NCBI RefSeq assembly: GCF_024753205.1
Contig: NZ_JANUGZ010000002.1
Location: 496,001-560,000 of the forward strand
Length of the DNA stretch: 64,000 nucleotides
Direction: 5' to 3'
From: Massilia aurea
GTDB taxonomy: Bacteria; Pseudomonadota; Gammaproteobacteria; Burkholderiales; Burkholderiaceae_D
Below the pieces are notes generated by a model. It searched no databases. It had not been told where the DNA came from and saw nothing but the letters and a program-made list of their open reading frames with translations. How positions within the stretch are numbered: position 1 is the stretch's first letter; each line of letters starts with the position of its first letter. Positions 16,098 through 24,635 of this stretch are shown here, one piece after another. A program made the translations under genes and the position numbers.

Positions 16098-16126
16098 TTG
16101 CACCGGCCAACAATCGTGGGTACACT
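16098..16126 (+). promoter_or_regulatory. Phasin promoter
   Basis: TTGCAC (16098-16103), a 17-bp spacer and TACACT (16121-16126) form a good sigma-70 promoter about 43 bp before the phasin ATG. Upstream, 16051-16064 contains ATGCTGCAACGCAA, a TGC/GCA-rich stretch that could bind a PHA regulator; that last point is weak. Confidence 0.6.
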
Positions 16127-16168
16127 GACTTTATTGCAGCGCGCCATACTTGATAGATAGGAAACTTC

Positions 16169-16975
16169 ATGACCTCACTCTCCGAGCAGTTGTCCGCAGC
16201 ACCCAACAATTACTTGACTGCACCGATGAACGCTCAGCTCACGGTGCTCAATGCACTGGCCACTCAGGCAATCGACAGCGCCAGCCGCATCACGGCGCTG
16301 AATCTGACCACGTCCCAGGAAGTCCTCGAGCGCTCGGCGCAGACCGCCCGCCAGCTGATCGGCGCGCGCGATGCGCGTGACCTCGCCGTGCTGCGCAGCC
16401 ATGCCGAAGAACAGGTGCACAGCCTGTTTGCGTATAGCCGCGAATTGCTCGGTATCGCTGTCGGCGCCCAGCCATTCCTGCTGCGCAGCGCAACGCCTGC
16501 ACCTGCCCCAGCGCCGGTAACGGCGCCGGTCGCCGAGATGGCGCCGGTCGCCGACATGGCGCAGGCCGTCGTCGATGCCGGCAAGGCCACCGCCGACACC
16601 GTACAGGCAGCGGCCGAGCGCACGCTCGATGCGGTTGCAGCGGCGCCGTTGCCAGAACCCGTCGCCGTCGCTCCGGCGCCGGTTGCCGAAGCGCCCGAGC
16701 CGGAAGTCGAAGCAGCGCCACAGGCAGAGGCGGCGCCCCAGCCTGCCCCGACCATCGACGCCGTGGCCAGCGTGCTGCAGGAACCAGCACCCGATGAGGT
16801 GGCACTGGATGTACTGTCCAGCCCTGCGGCGGCCAAGCCCACGCTGATCGCCCAGGCTGCCGGCAACGGCGCCGTCATGGCCGCGACGCCACCGGCGCCA
16901 GCGGCCGCGACGATCGAGCGACGCGACCCGGACGCCCCTGCCACGGCGGCCACCCCACGCCGGCGCCGCAAGTAG
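16169..16975 (+). CDS. Phasin family protein
   Basis: 268 residues starting at ATG 16169 after AGGAAACTTC. Residues 1-105 match the phasin domain: amphipathic helices including NAQLTVLNALATQAIDSASR and a body rich in Gln and Ala without membrane segments. From about 108 to the end the protein is an Ala/Pro/Glu-rich disordered tail ending in a basic RRRRK. Phasins coat polyhydroxyalkanoate granules. The long tail is unusual compared with the typical ~190-residue phasin; the basic end could bind DNA or ribosomes, as some granule proteins do, but this is inference. A terminator follows at 17064. Confidence 0.82.
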   Translation: MTSLSEQLSAAPNNYLTAPMNAQLTVLNALATQAIDSASRITALNLTTSQEVLERSAQTARQLIGARDARDLAVLRSHAEEQVHSLFAYSRELLGIAVGAQPFLLRSATPAPAPAPVTAPVAEMAPVADMAQAVVDAGKATADTVQAAAERTLDAVAAAPLPEPVAVAPAPVAEAPEPEVEAAPQAEAAPQPAPTIDAVASVLQEPAPDEVALDVLSSPAAAKPTLIAQAAGNGAVMAATPPAPAAATIERRDPDAPATAATPRRRRK

Positions 16976-17063
16976 CACTGGGAAGGCGCCATCGCCAGAG
17001 CGCAGCAGACAACGGCCCCAACCACGGTGCCGCGCTGCGCCAACTAGGCAAAACGACTACACT

Positions 17064-17088
17064 AGCGGGCTCTGGCCCGCTTTTTTTT
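17064..17088 (+). terminator. Intrinsic terminator after the phasin gene
   Basis: Perfect 7-bp stem AGCGGGC/GCCCGCT with a TCTG loop (17064-17081) and eight T residues. It ends only 25 bp before the start codon of the ABC exporter at 17113. A -10-like TACACT at 17059-17064 could start exporter transcription just inside the hairpin. Confidence 0.85.
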
Positions 17089-17112
17089 CGGGCGCAACCG
17101 CAAGGAATTCGA

Positions 17113-18903
17113 ATGAGTTTGTCCAGGCTGATCGGCGGCTTCGTGCGCCGTCATTGGCAATCCTATGCCTCGTCGGCCGTGATGCTCGTCGGCGTCGCGA
17201 TCTGTACGGTTCTCATCCCCCGCAAGGTCGGCGCACTGGTCGACGCGCTCGCCAACAACCGCCTTGGCGAGCAGGACCTCCTGCTCGGCATCGCCCAGGT
17301 TCTCGGCCTGGGCGTGGCCATCTACGTGCTGCGCGTGTGCTGGCGCATCCGCCTGTATTCGGCCGCTTACCAGCTCGGCGTCGAGCTGCGCACGCGCCTG
17401 TATGCGCGCCTGGCCGCGCAAGGCCCCGCCTTCTATCAGCGCCAGCGCACCGGCGACCTGATGGCGCTGGCCACCAACGACATCGACGCCATCGAAATGG
17501 CCGCCGGCGAAGCCCTGCTGGCCGCGTTCGACGGCACGCTCACGCTGGTGATGGTCCTCGGGATCATGACGCTGGGCGTGGACTGGCGCCTGGCGCTCGT
17601 CGCGCTGTTGCCGTTCCCGCTGATGGGGCTCGCGTTCTGGTACATCTCGACCCACATCCAGAAGGCCGAGGGGGATGCGCTTAAAGGTTTCTCGAAGCTG
17701 AACGACCATGTGCAAGAGTCGCTGTCGGGCGTGCGCACGCTGCGCGCCCTGGGCCTCGAAGCGCGCAGCAGCACCCAGTTCGGCGTGCTGACCGCCAACG
17801 CGGCCGAGGCCAGCCTCACCGCGCAGAAATGGGAAGCAGCCTACGAGCCCGCCGTTGGCCTTGCACTGACTGCCGCCACCGGCCTGACGCTGGGCCTGGG
17901 CGGCTACCTGGTCTGGCAGAACGAGCTGACGGTCGGCGCGCTGACCAGCTTCACGATGTACCTGGGCCAGCTGATCTGGCCCATGTTCGCCGCCGGCTGG
18001 GTGGTCACGCTGATCGAACGGGGCCGCGCCGGCATGGCGCGCCTGCAGCCGCTGCTCGAGGCACCGCTGTCGGTCGAAGACGCCGGCACGATCGACCAGG
18101 TGGGCCAGGGCCCGCTGGTACTCGAAGGCGTCACGTTTACGTATGGCGTGAACGGTGCCAGTAAAGACGGCGCAGCCGCTGACGACACGGCGCAGGCGCC
18201 CGCCCTCTCCGGCGTGTCCGTCACGCTCGAACCCGGCCAGACGCTGGGTCTCGTCGGCCCGACCGGCTCGGGCAAATCGACGCTGCTGCGCGTGCTGCTG
18301 CGCCAGGCGACGCCGCAACAGGGCCAGGTGCGCTGGGCCGGGCAGCCGCTCGATGCCTATCGCCTGAGCGCCCTGCGGGGCGCCACCAGCTGGGTGCCGC
18401 AAGAGTCATTTTTGTTTTCGTCCACGATTGCCGAGAACATCGCGCTGGCCCGACCCGACGCCTCGCGCGCCGAGATCGAAGACGCGGCGCGCATGGCCGC
18501 CATCCACGATGACATCCTGCGCTTCCCGTATGGCTATGACACACCGGTCGGCGAAAAAGGCATCACGCTCTCGGGCGGCCAGCGCCAGCGCGTCGCGATT
18601 GCCCGTGCGCTGCTGGCCGATAATCCGCTGCTGCTGCTGGACGACGCGCTGTCGGCGGTGGACACCGGCACCGAAACGCGCATCCTCGAACACCTGGCCG
18701 AACTGCGCCGGGCACGGCCCGAACGCGCCGCCATCATCGCCAGCCACCGCCTGTCGGCAGTGGTCGGGGCCGACCACATCGTGGTGCTGCGCGCCGGGCG
18801 CGTGATCGAAGCCGGCACGCACGACGAACTCTTGCTGCTGGATGGCTGGTATGCCAGCCAGTGGCGCTATCAACAACTGGAGGCCAGCCTTGACGCAACC
18901 TGA
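17113..18903 (+). CDS. mdlA: ABC exporter half-transporter, MdlA-like
   Basis: 596 residues, close to E. coli MdlA in length. Six transmembrane helices occupy about residues 1-310. The ATPase domain shows Walker A GPTGSGKST (about 385), signature LSGGQRQR and Walker B LLLLDDALSAVD. The Walker B ends in Asp instead of the catalytic Glu, exactly as in MdlA, marking the degenerate site of a heterodimeric exporter. The gene overlaps the start of its partner. The pair probably exports lipids, drugs or peptides across the inner membrane; substrate unknown. Confidence 0.88.
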   Translation: MSLSRLIGGFVRRHWQSYASSAVMLVGVAICTVLIPRKVGALVDALANNRLGEQDLLLGIAQVLGLGVAIYVLRVCWRIRLYSAAYQLGVELRTRLYARLAAQGPAFYQRQRTGDLMALATNDIDAIEMAAGEALLAAFDGTLTLVMVLGIMTLGVDWRLALVALLPFPLMGLAFWYISTHIQKAEGDALKGFSKLNDHVQESLSGVRTLRALGLEARSSTQFGVLTANAAEASLTAQKWEAAYEPAVGLALTAATGLTLGLGGYLVWQNELTVGALTSFTMYLGQLIWPMFAAGWVVTLIERGRAGMARLQPLLEAPLSVEDAGTIDQVGQGPLVLEGVTFTYGVNGASKDGAAADDTAQAPALSGVSVTLEPGQTLGLVGPTGSGKSTLLRVLLRQATPQQGQVRWAGQPLDAYRLSALRGATSWVPQESFLFSSTIAENIALARPDASRAEIEDAARMAAIHDDILRFPYGYDTPVGEKGITLSGGQRQRVAIARALLADNPLLLLDDALSAVDTGTETRILEHLAELRRARPERAAIIASHRLSAVVGADHIVVLRAGRVIEAGTHDELLLLDGWYASQWRYQQLEASLDAT

Positions 18904-20737
18904 AGCAACGCTGGACACAGCCGACGCATCCACCACCACGCCGCCGCCCACGACCGATAACAGCCTGGAACGCGGCGTGATGCGCGACCAGGCCAAGTTG
19001 GCCACGCGCCTGCTGCGCCGCGCCGCCGCGCCCGAACAGCGCCACCTGATCATCGCCACGCTGTGGCTGATCCTGGCGGCGGCCTTCGAAGTGGTCGGCC
19101 CGCTGCTGGGCAAGGCGCTGATCGACGACCACCTGCTGCCGCGCCATCTCGACTGGCCGCAGATGGCCCTGCTGCTGGGCGGCCTGGTCGTCACCGGCTG
19201 GGTCTCGAGCTGGGTGCGCTACCTGCAGCTGATCCGCCTGTCCGGCGTGGCGATGCGCTCGGTGCAGCGCCTGCGCGAATGGGTCTATGGCCACGTGCTG
19301 CGCCTGCCGATGGCCTTCTTCGACCGCGCCATCACCGGTCAGCTGGTCAGCCGCGTGACGAACGACACCGAGGCCGTCAAGACGCTCTATATCCAGGTCC
19401 TGTACGTCATGCTCGACAACTCGATCGTCCTGATCGGCACGATGGTCGCGATGGCCTGGCTCGACTGGCGCCTGATGCTGATCGTGCTGTTGCTGGTGCC
19501 GGCGGTGGTCGGCATCGTCTGGCTGTACCAGCGCCTGTCGGCGCCGGCAGTCACCCGTGCGCGCGCCCTGCGCAGCGACATCAATGCGCAGATGGCCGAG
19601 TCGATCGGCGGCATGACCGTCCTTCAGGCCAGCAATGCCGAGCTGCGCTTCGGCGAACGCTTCCTCGTCACCAACCGCACCCACTACACGGCGCGTCTGG
19701 CCGAGCTGCGCGCCAACGCCTTCCTGCTGCGTCCTGCGCTAGATCTGCTCAACGTGGCCCTGCTGGCGCTGGTGATCTTCGCGTTCGGCCAGCGCGAGAT
19801 CGGCGCGGTCGAAGTGGGCGTGCTGTACGCGTTCGTCAGCTACATCGCGCGCGTCGTCGAGCCGCTCATCCAGATCACGATGCAGTTCAGCGGCCTGCAG
19901 CAGGCGGTGGTCGCGGCCGCGCGCGTGAACACGCTGCTCGACGAAGCCGGCGCGCCCGAACATGACGTGGACCGCATCCACGGTCAGAATGCGTTCTCGC
20001 CCGACGCACCGGCAGTGAGCGTGCGCAATGTCGAATTTGCGTATGTGCCCGGCCAGCCGGTGCTGCACGACCTGTCGCTGGACGTCCCGCAAGGCGCGTT
20101 CTTCGGCATCGTCGGCCACACGGGCAGCGGCAAGTCGACGCTGCTGTCGCTGCTGCTGCGCTACTACGTCGTCGAACAGGGCAGCATCGACATCGGCGGC
20201 GTGCCGCTGGCGAAGATCGGCAACGAGCGCTTCCGCAACGAAGTGGGCCTGGTGCCGCAAGACCCGTTCATCCTGGCCGCCAGCGCGCGCGAAAACATCG
20301 ACATGGGGCGCGGCCTGCCGCTCGAACGCCTGATGGATGCGGCGCGCGCGGCGCATGCGCACGATTTCATCAACGCGCTCGAACAGGGTTACGACACGCA
20401 GCTGGGCGAAGGCGGCTCGCGCCTGTCGTCGGGCCAGAAGCAGCTGATCGCCATTGCCCGCGCACTGGCAGGCGAGCCGCGCATCCTGCTGCTCGACGAA
20501 GCGACGTCGCGCATCGACAGCGCCACCGAACAGGTGGTGCAACAGGCACTCGAAGAACTGCGCGGCAAGGTGACCATCATCGCCATCGCGCACCGCCTGT
20601 CGACGATCCGCGACGCCGACCGCATCATCGTGCTCAACCACGGCCGGATCACCGAAGCCGGGCCGCACGAAGAACTGATGCGCATCGAGGGCGGCCTGTA
20701 CCAGCGCCTGTATCTGCTGCAGCAAATCGCCCTCTAG
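18890..20737 (+). CDS. mdlB: ABC exporter half-transporter, MdlB-like
   Basis: 615 residues if translation starts at TTG 18890, which I prefer because TGGAGG lies six bases upstream; an in-frame ATG at 18842 lacks a comparable ribosome site. An N-terminal transmembrane domain with six helices is followed by an ATPase domain with Walker A GHTGSGKST, signature LSSGQKQ and Walker B ILLLDEATSRID. The catalytic Glu is present here, complementing the degenerate partner encoded just upstream. The 14-bp overlap with mdlA suggests coupled translation and assembly as a heterodimer. Confidence 0.88.
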   Translation: MTQPEATLDTADASTTTPPPTTDNSLERGVMRDQAKLATRLLRRAAAPEQRHLIIATLWLILAAAFEVVGPLLGKALIDDHLLPRHLDWPQMALLLGGLVVTGWVSSWVRYLQLIRLSGVAMRSVQRLREWVYGHVLRLPMAFFDRAITGQLVSRVTNDTEAVKTLYIQVLYVMLDNSIVLIGTMVAMAWLDWRLMLIVLLLVPAVVGIVWLYQRLSAPAVTRARALRSDINAQMAESIGGMTVLQASNAELRFGERFLVTNRTHYTARLAELRANAFLLRPALDLLNVALLALVIFAFGQREIGAVEVGVLYAFVSYIARVVEPLIQITMQFSGLQQAVVAAARVNTLLDEAGAPEHDVDRIHGQNAFSPDAPAVSVRNVEFAYVPGQPVLHDLSLDVPQGAFFGIVGHTGSGKSTLLSLLLRYYVVEQGSIDIGGVPLAKIGNERFRNEVGLVPQDPFILAASARENIDMGRGLPLERLMDAARAAHAHDFINALEQGYDTQLGEGGSRLSSGQKQLIAIARALAGEPRILLLDEATSRIDSATEQVVQQALEELRGKVTIIAIAHRLSTIRDADRIIVLNHGRITEAGPHEELMRIEGGLYQRLYLLQQIAL

Positions 20738-20813
20738 GACGGCATGCACCGACTGTGCGTCCGATTTGCCCGCCCCGGCTTATGATGACGGTTCATCATC
20801 ACTGCGCGCGATC

Positions 20814-23678
20814 ATGACCTTACAACCGGCTGCAGTTCCGTCGTTCAACCAGCCGGGCCGCATGGCCCGGCGGCTGCGCGAGCACGACTGGAGCGTCTCG
20901 ACGCTGGGGCCGCGCGCCACCTGGCCGCACAGCCTGAACCTGGCCCTGAACATCTGCCTCGACTCGCATTTCCCGATCGCGGTCTGGTGGGGGCCCGACC
21001 TGATCCAGTTCTACAACGATGCCTACCAGCCGATCATCGGCGACGACAAGGACGTCACGGGCTTCGGCGGGCCGGCCTTCGACTCATGGCAGGAAATCTG
21101 GGACACCATCGGCCCCATGGTCGAGCAAGTCATGCAACAGGGCGAAGCCGTCCGGGGCGAGGATCTGCCGCTCTGGATCCGCCGTAATGGCGTGCTGGGC
21201 CTCGCGCATTTCACGTTTTCGTACAGCCCGATTCGCGACGACAGCGGCGCCGTGCTCGGCATGTTCACGGCGGCCGTCGAAACCACGGCGCGCATGGACC
21301 TCGAACGGCGCCAGGCGTTTCGCCTGAAGCTGGCGCAGGACCTGCGCCAGATGCCGGGCCCGGACGCCGCGATGCAGGCGGCCAGCCTGGCGCTGAGCGA
21401 CTACCTGGGGGCGCCGTTCGTGCGCCTGGGCGCCATCGACGCGGCCACGCGCTGCCTGGTCCTCGAACCGGCCACGCCGGACGGCGCCGCGCTGACGATT
21501 GCGCTGGACGGCCCGCTCGCCGCCTGGCACACGGCGCTCGATGCCGGTGCGCCCGTGCGGCTCGACGACCTGCGCGATCAGGCGCCCCTGCCCGGCATCG
21601 CCTCGCTGCTGATCCTGCCGGCCATCGAGGATGGCAGCGTCGGCACGGTGCTGGCCGTCGGCAAACATGCGCCGTACCGCTGGACCGATGGCGACGTGCT
21701 GTCGGCCCGCGAAAGCCTGGACCAGATCGAGGGCGTGCTTAGTCGCCTGCGCGCCGAGCAGCTCGTGCGCCAGAACCTTGCCACCGAAATCGAACGCCTG
21801 CGCCACATGTTCGACCAGGCGCCCAGCTTCCTGGCCGTCACGCAGGGTCCGCAGCACGTGTTCGACCTGGCCAATGCGGCCTTCGGGTCCCTGGTGGGCG
21901 AGCGCGACATCCTCGGCCTGCCAGTGCGCGCCGCACTGCCCGAGCTCGGGGGCCAGGGTTTCTTCGACCTGCTCGACGAGGTGTATGCAACGGGCGTGCC
22001 GTTCATCAGCCGGGGCACGCCAATCAAGCTTCAGCGCACGCCGGACGCACCGCTCGACGAACTGATGGTCGATTTCATCTACCAGCCGGTGCTGGATGCC
22101 GAAGGCACCGTCTCCGGCATCCTGATCGAAGGCACCGACGTCTCGATGCAGTACAGCGCCCAGGCCGAACTGGTGCGCGAGCGCGACCTGAGCCAGCACG
22201 TTTTGTCGAGCATGAAGGAAGGCTTTGCCATTGTCAGCAGCGACCTGACGGTGCGCCAGGTGAACGACGAAGGCGTGCGGCTGGCGCAGCGCCCGCGCGA
22301 GGCGATTGTCGGCATGCCGGCCGGCGCGGTCTGGCCCTGGCTTGATGGCGACGCGACCGACGCGCTGTCCGGGCGCGTGCTGGCCAGGCACGCCGCCGAG
22401 ATCCGGGACGTGCCGTTCGCGTGGCCGGACGGGCGCCAGGCGTGGATGGAGCTGCGTATCTACCCGTCGCTCGACGACAGCATGGCGCTGTTCTTCCGCG
22501 ACATCACCGAGCGCAAGGTGGCGCAGCGCCAGCTGCGCGACGCCGACAAGCGCAAGGACGAATTTCTGGCCATGCTCGCGCACGAGCTGCGCAATCCCCT
22601 CGCCCCGATCGGCGCCGCGGCCGACCTGCTGCGCATGGCGCAACTCGATGAAGCGCGCCTGCGCCAGACGAGCGGCATCATCACCCGGCAGGTCAGGCAC
22701 ATGACAAGCCTGATCAACGACCTGATGGACGTCTCGCGCGTCACGCGCGGCCTGATCACGCTGGAGCACGACATCCTCGACGCGAAAGCGCTGATTGCCG
22801 ATGCCGTCGAGCAGACCAGGCCCCTGATTGCCGCGCGCCGGCACAGCCTGGACGTGCACACGCCGCACGAACCGGCCTTCGTGCGGGGCGACCAGAAGCG
22901 CCTCGTACAGGTGCTGGCCAACCTGCTGGGCAATGCGGCCAAGTACACGCCGGAAGGGGGCGAGATTGCCGTGTCGCTGGAGGTACGCGGGGCGCTCGTG
23001 CGCTTCACAGTGCGCGACAACGGTATCGGCATGGCGCCGTCACTGATTGCCAGTGTGTTCGAACTGTTCATGCAGGGGGAACGCACGTCGGACCGCTCGC
23101 AGGGCGGTCTGGGCATCGGCCTGGCCCTGGTGCACAGCCTGGTCGAGCTGCATGGCGGCGCCGTGTCGGCGCACAGCGCAGGTCTGGGCCAGGGCAGCGA
23201 ATTCACGGTCGTGCTGCCGGCCGTGGCGAGCGATGTCGATGCGCTGCCCGCGCCGGCGCACCGGTTGCCGGCGCCCACCGGACCGCGCCTGCGCATCATG
23301 GTCGTGGACGACAATGTCGATGCGGCGCAGATGCTGTCGATGTTCCTCGAGGCGGCCGGGCACGACGTGGTCACCGAACACAGTCCGTATGCGGCGCTCG
23401 AACGCGCGCGGGTCGACACGGTCGATGTGTTCCTGCTCGATATCGGGCTGCCCGACATGGACGGCTACGAACTGGCGCAGCGCCTGCGCCAGCGCGCCGG
23501 TGGCGCAGGCGCTACCTTCATCGCGATCACCGGCTACGGGCAGGAGTCTGACCGCGGCTCAAGCATGAACGCGGGCTTTTCGTACCACTTCGTCAAGCCG
23601 GTCGACACGCTGGAACTGGCGCGCCTGCTGGCGACGCTGGCTGAAAAGCCGGCCAGGTTCAAGGCCGGCTCCAGTTGA
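20814..23678 (+). CDS. Soluble hybrid histidine kinase with PAS/GAF sensors and receiver
   Basis: 954 residues from the ATG at 20814. No transmembrane segment is evident, so it is a cytosolic sensor. Order: N-terminal PAS-like domain (PIAVWWGPDLIQFYNDAY), a GAF-like domain (about 185-320), PAS (FDQAPSFLAV, about 335-460), another PAS (about 475-580), HisKA with His590 in LAHELRNPL, HATPase (NLLGNAAKYTPEGG, DNGIGM, GLGIGLAL) and a C-terminal receiver with phospho-acceptor Asp876 in FLLDIGLPD. No output regulator is adjacent, so its target is unknown. Its 3' end overlaps the convergent DUF2243 gene by 20 bp. Confidence 0.9.
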   Translation: MTLQPAAVPSFNQPGRMARRLREHDWSVSTLGPRATWPHSLNLALNICLDSHFPIAVWWGPDLIQFYNDAYQPIIGDDKDVTGFGGPAFDSWQEIWDTIGPMVEQVMQQGEAVRGEDLPLWIRRNGVLGLAHFTFSYSPIRDDSGAVLGMFTAAVETTARMDLERRQAFRLKLAQDLRQMPGPDAAMQAASLALSDYLGAPFVRLGAIDAATRCLVLEPATPDGAALTIALDGPLAAWHTALDAGAPVRLDDLRDQAPLPGIASLLILPAIEDGSVGTVLAVGKHAPYRWTDGDVLSARESLDQIEGVLSRLRAEQLVRQNLATEIERLRHMFDQAPSFLAVTQGPQHVFDLANAAFGSLVGERDILGLPVRAALPELGGQGFFDLLDEVYATGVPFISRGTPIKLQRTPDAPLDELMVDFIYQPVLDAEGTVSGILIEGTDVSMQYSAQAELVRERDLSQHVLSSMKEGFAIVSSDLTVRQVNDEGVRLAQRPREAIVGMPAGAVWPWLDGDATDALSGRVLARHAAEIRDVPFAWPDGRQAWMELRIYPSLDDSMALFFRDITERKVAQRQLRDADKRKDEFLAMLAHELRNPLAPIGAAADLLRMAQLDEARLRQTSGIITRQVRHMTSLINDLMDVSRVTRGLITLEHDILDAKALIADAVEQTRPLIAARRHSLDVHTPHEPAFVRGDQKRLVQVLANLLGNAAKYTPEGGEIAVSLEVRGALVRFTVRDNGIGMAPSLIASVFELFMQGERTSDRSQGGLGIGLALVHSLVELHGGAVSAHSAGLGQGSEFTVVLPAVASDVDALPAPAHRLPAPTGPRLRIMVVDDNVDAAQMLSMFLEAAGHDVVTEHSPYAALERARVDTVDVFLLDIGLPDMDGYELAQRLRQRAGGAGATFIAITGYGQESDRGSSMNAGFSYHFVKPVDTLELARLLATLAEKPARFKAGSS

Positions 23679-24420
23679 TGCAACCGCCAGGCGCGCCCGC
23701 CCCGCTCACCAGCAGCGCGCCGTGCCGGTACAGGGTCAGGTGATCCCGGGTCGGGATGGCCATCACGACCACGCCCATCGCGCGGTCGCTCCAGACCAGG
23801 CGTCCGTCGACGGCGTCGAGCGCGGCGAATACCTCACGCGGTCCGGCGCCCGGATGAAACACGACCGTGGTGAGGTTCTGGCCGGGTGGCGGCACCAGCG
23901 CCCAGCCACCGAGGGCCGCGCTGCCGGCGGCCAGCAGCACCAGGCCGGCCACCGAACCGCGTGCGCCCGTGCCACCAGCGCCCGGCCGGCGCAGCCAGCG
24001 CAGGCCCAGCACCAGTGGCGCGATGCCGAACACGACGAGCCAGGCCAGGTCCCACAGCAGCGGATCGGGACTGTCGACGCGGATGCGGTGGATGCCCAGC
24101 AGCCAGTGCGACAGCAGCGCATCGATTGCATGCCATGACCCGAAGCCGGCCAGCATGGCGCCCGCCAGTGGCCGGCCCCAGTGCATCGCGCCGCGCCGCT
24201 GCGCGCGCCACAGGCCCGCCAGCCCCACGATCGCGACCACGTACATCAGCAGGTGGAAGTAACCGTCCCACAGCACCTGCAGGCGCAAATCGTCCATCCC
24301 GGGCACGAGACTGAACAGATGATGCCATTGCAGGATCTGGTGCAGCAGGATGCCGTCGAAAAACCCACCCAGGGCAAAGCCCAGCGTACCGCCCCACCTG
24401 ACCCACGGTGATTTCCACAT
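23659..24420 (-). CDS. DUF2243 integral membrane protein
   Basis: 253 residues starting at ATG 24420. Four to five hydrophobic helices occur in the first two thirds; the family signature GGFFDGILLHQILQWHH near residues 18-34 is His-rich and could bind metal. The last 80 residues form a soluble beta-rich tail without membrane segments, longer than in the shortest DUF2243 members. Function is unknown; members often lie near copper or cytochrome oxidase genes, but none are here. It overlaps the 3' end of the hybrid kinase on the other strand. Confidence 0.8.
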   Translation of the reverse strand: MWKSPWVRWGGTLGFALGGFFDGILLHQILQWHHLFSLVPGMDDLRLQVLWDGYFHLLMYVVAIVGLAGLWRAQRRGAMHWGRPLAGAMLAGFGSWHAIDALLSHWLLGIHRIRVDSPDPLLWDLAWLVVFGIAPLVLGLRWLRRPGAGGTGARGSVAGLVLLAAGSAALGGWALVPPPGQNLTTVVFHPGAGPREVFAALDAVDGRLVWSDRAMGVVVMAIPTRDHLTLYRHGALLVSGAGAPGGCINWSRP

Positions 24421-24578
24421 GACCGACCTCTACCGGGTTAATTGTCCGGCCAGTATAGGTCGATGGTTCGGCGGCGCACGCACGCTTGCCTGCGCCACGT
24501 GGGACACTTGGAAACGATGTCGCTGTGTCATTTTCAGAACATTTCACGACAAACTGAATTTCTTCTTTGCAACAGCAA

Positions 24579-24584
24579 TATAAT
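24579..24584 (+). promoter_or_regulatory. -10 box of the diguanylate cyclase gene
   Basis: A perfect TATAAT lies 52 bp before the ATG at 24636. No good -35 is visible (GAATTT at 17-bp spacing), so an activator may be needed. Confidence 0.45.
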
Positions 24585-24635
24585 ATTTCAAACCAACTTC
24601 CGCCGGCCTACTCCCGGTGCGACGAAAACCACGGC

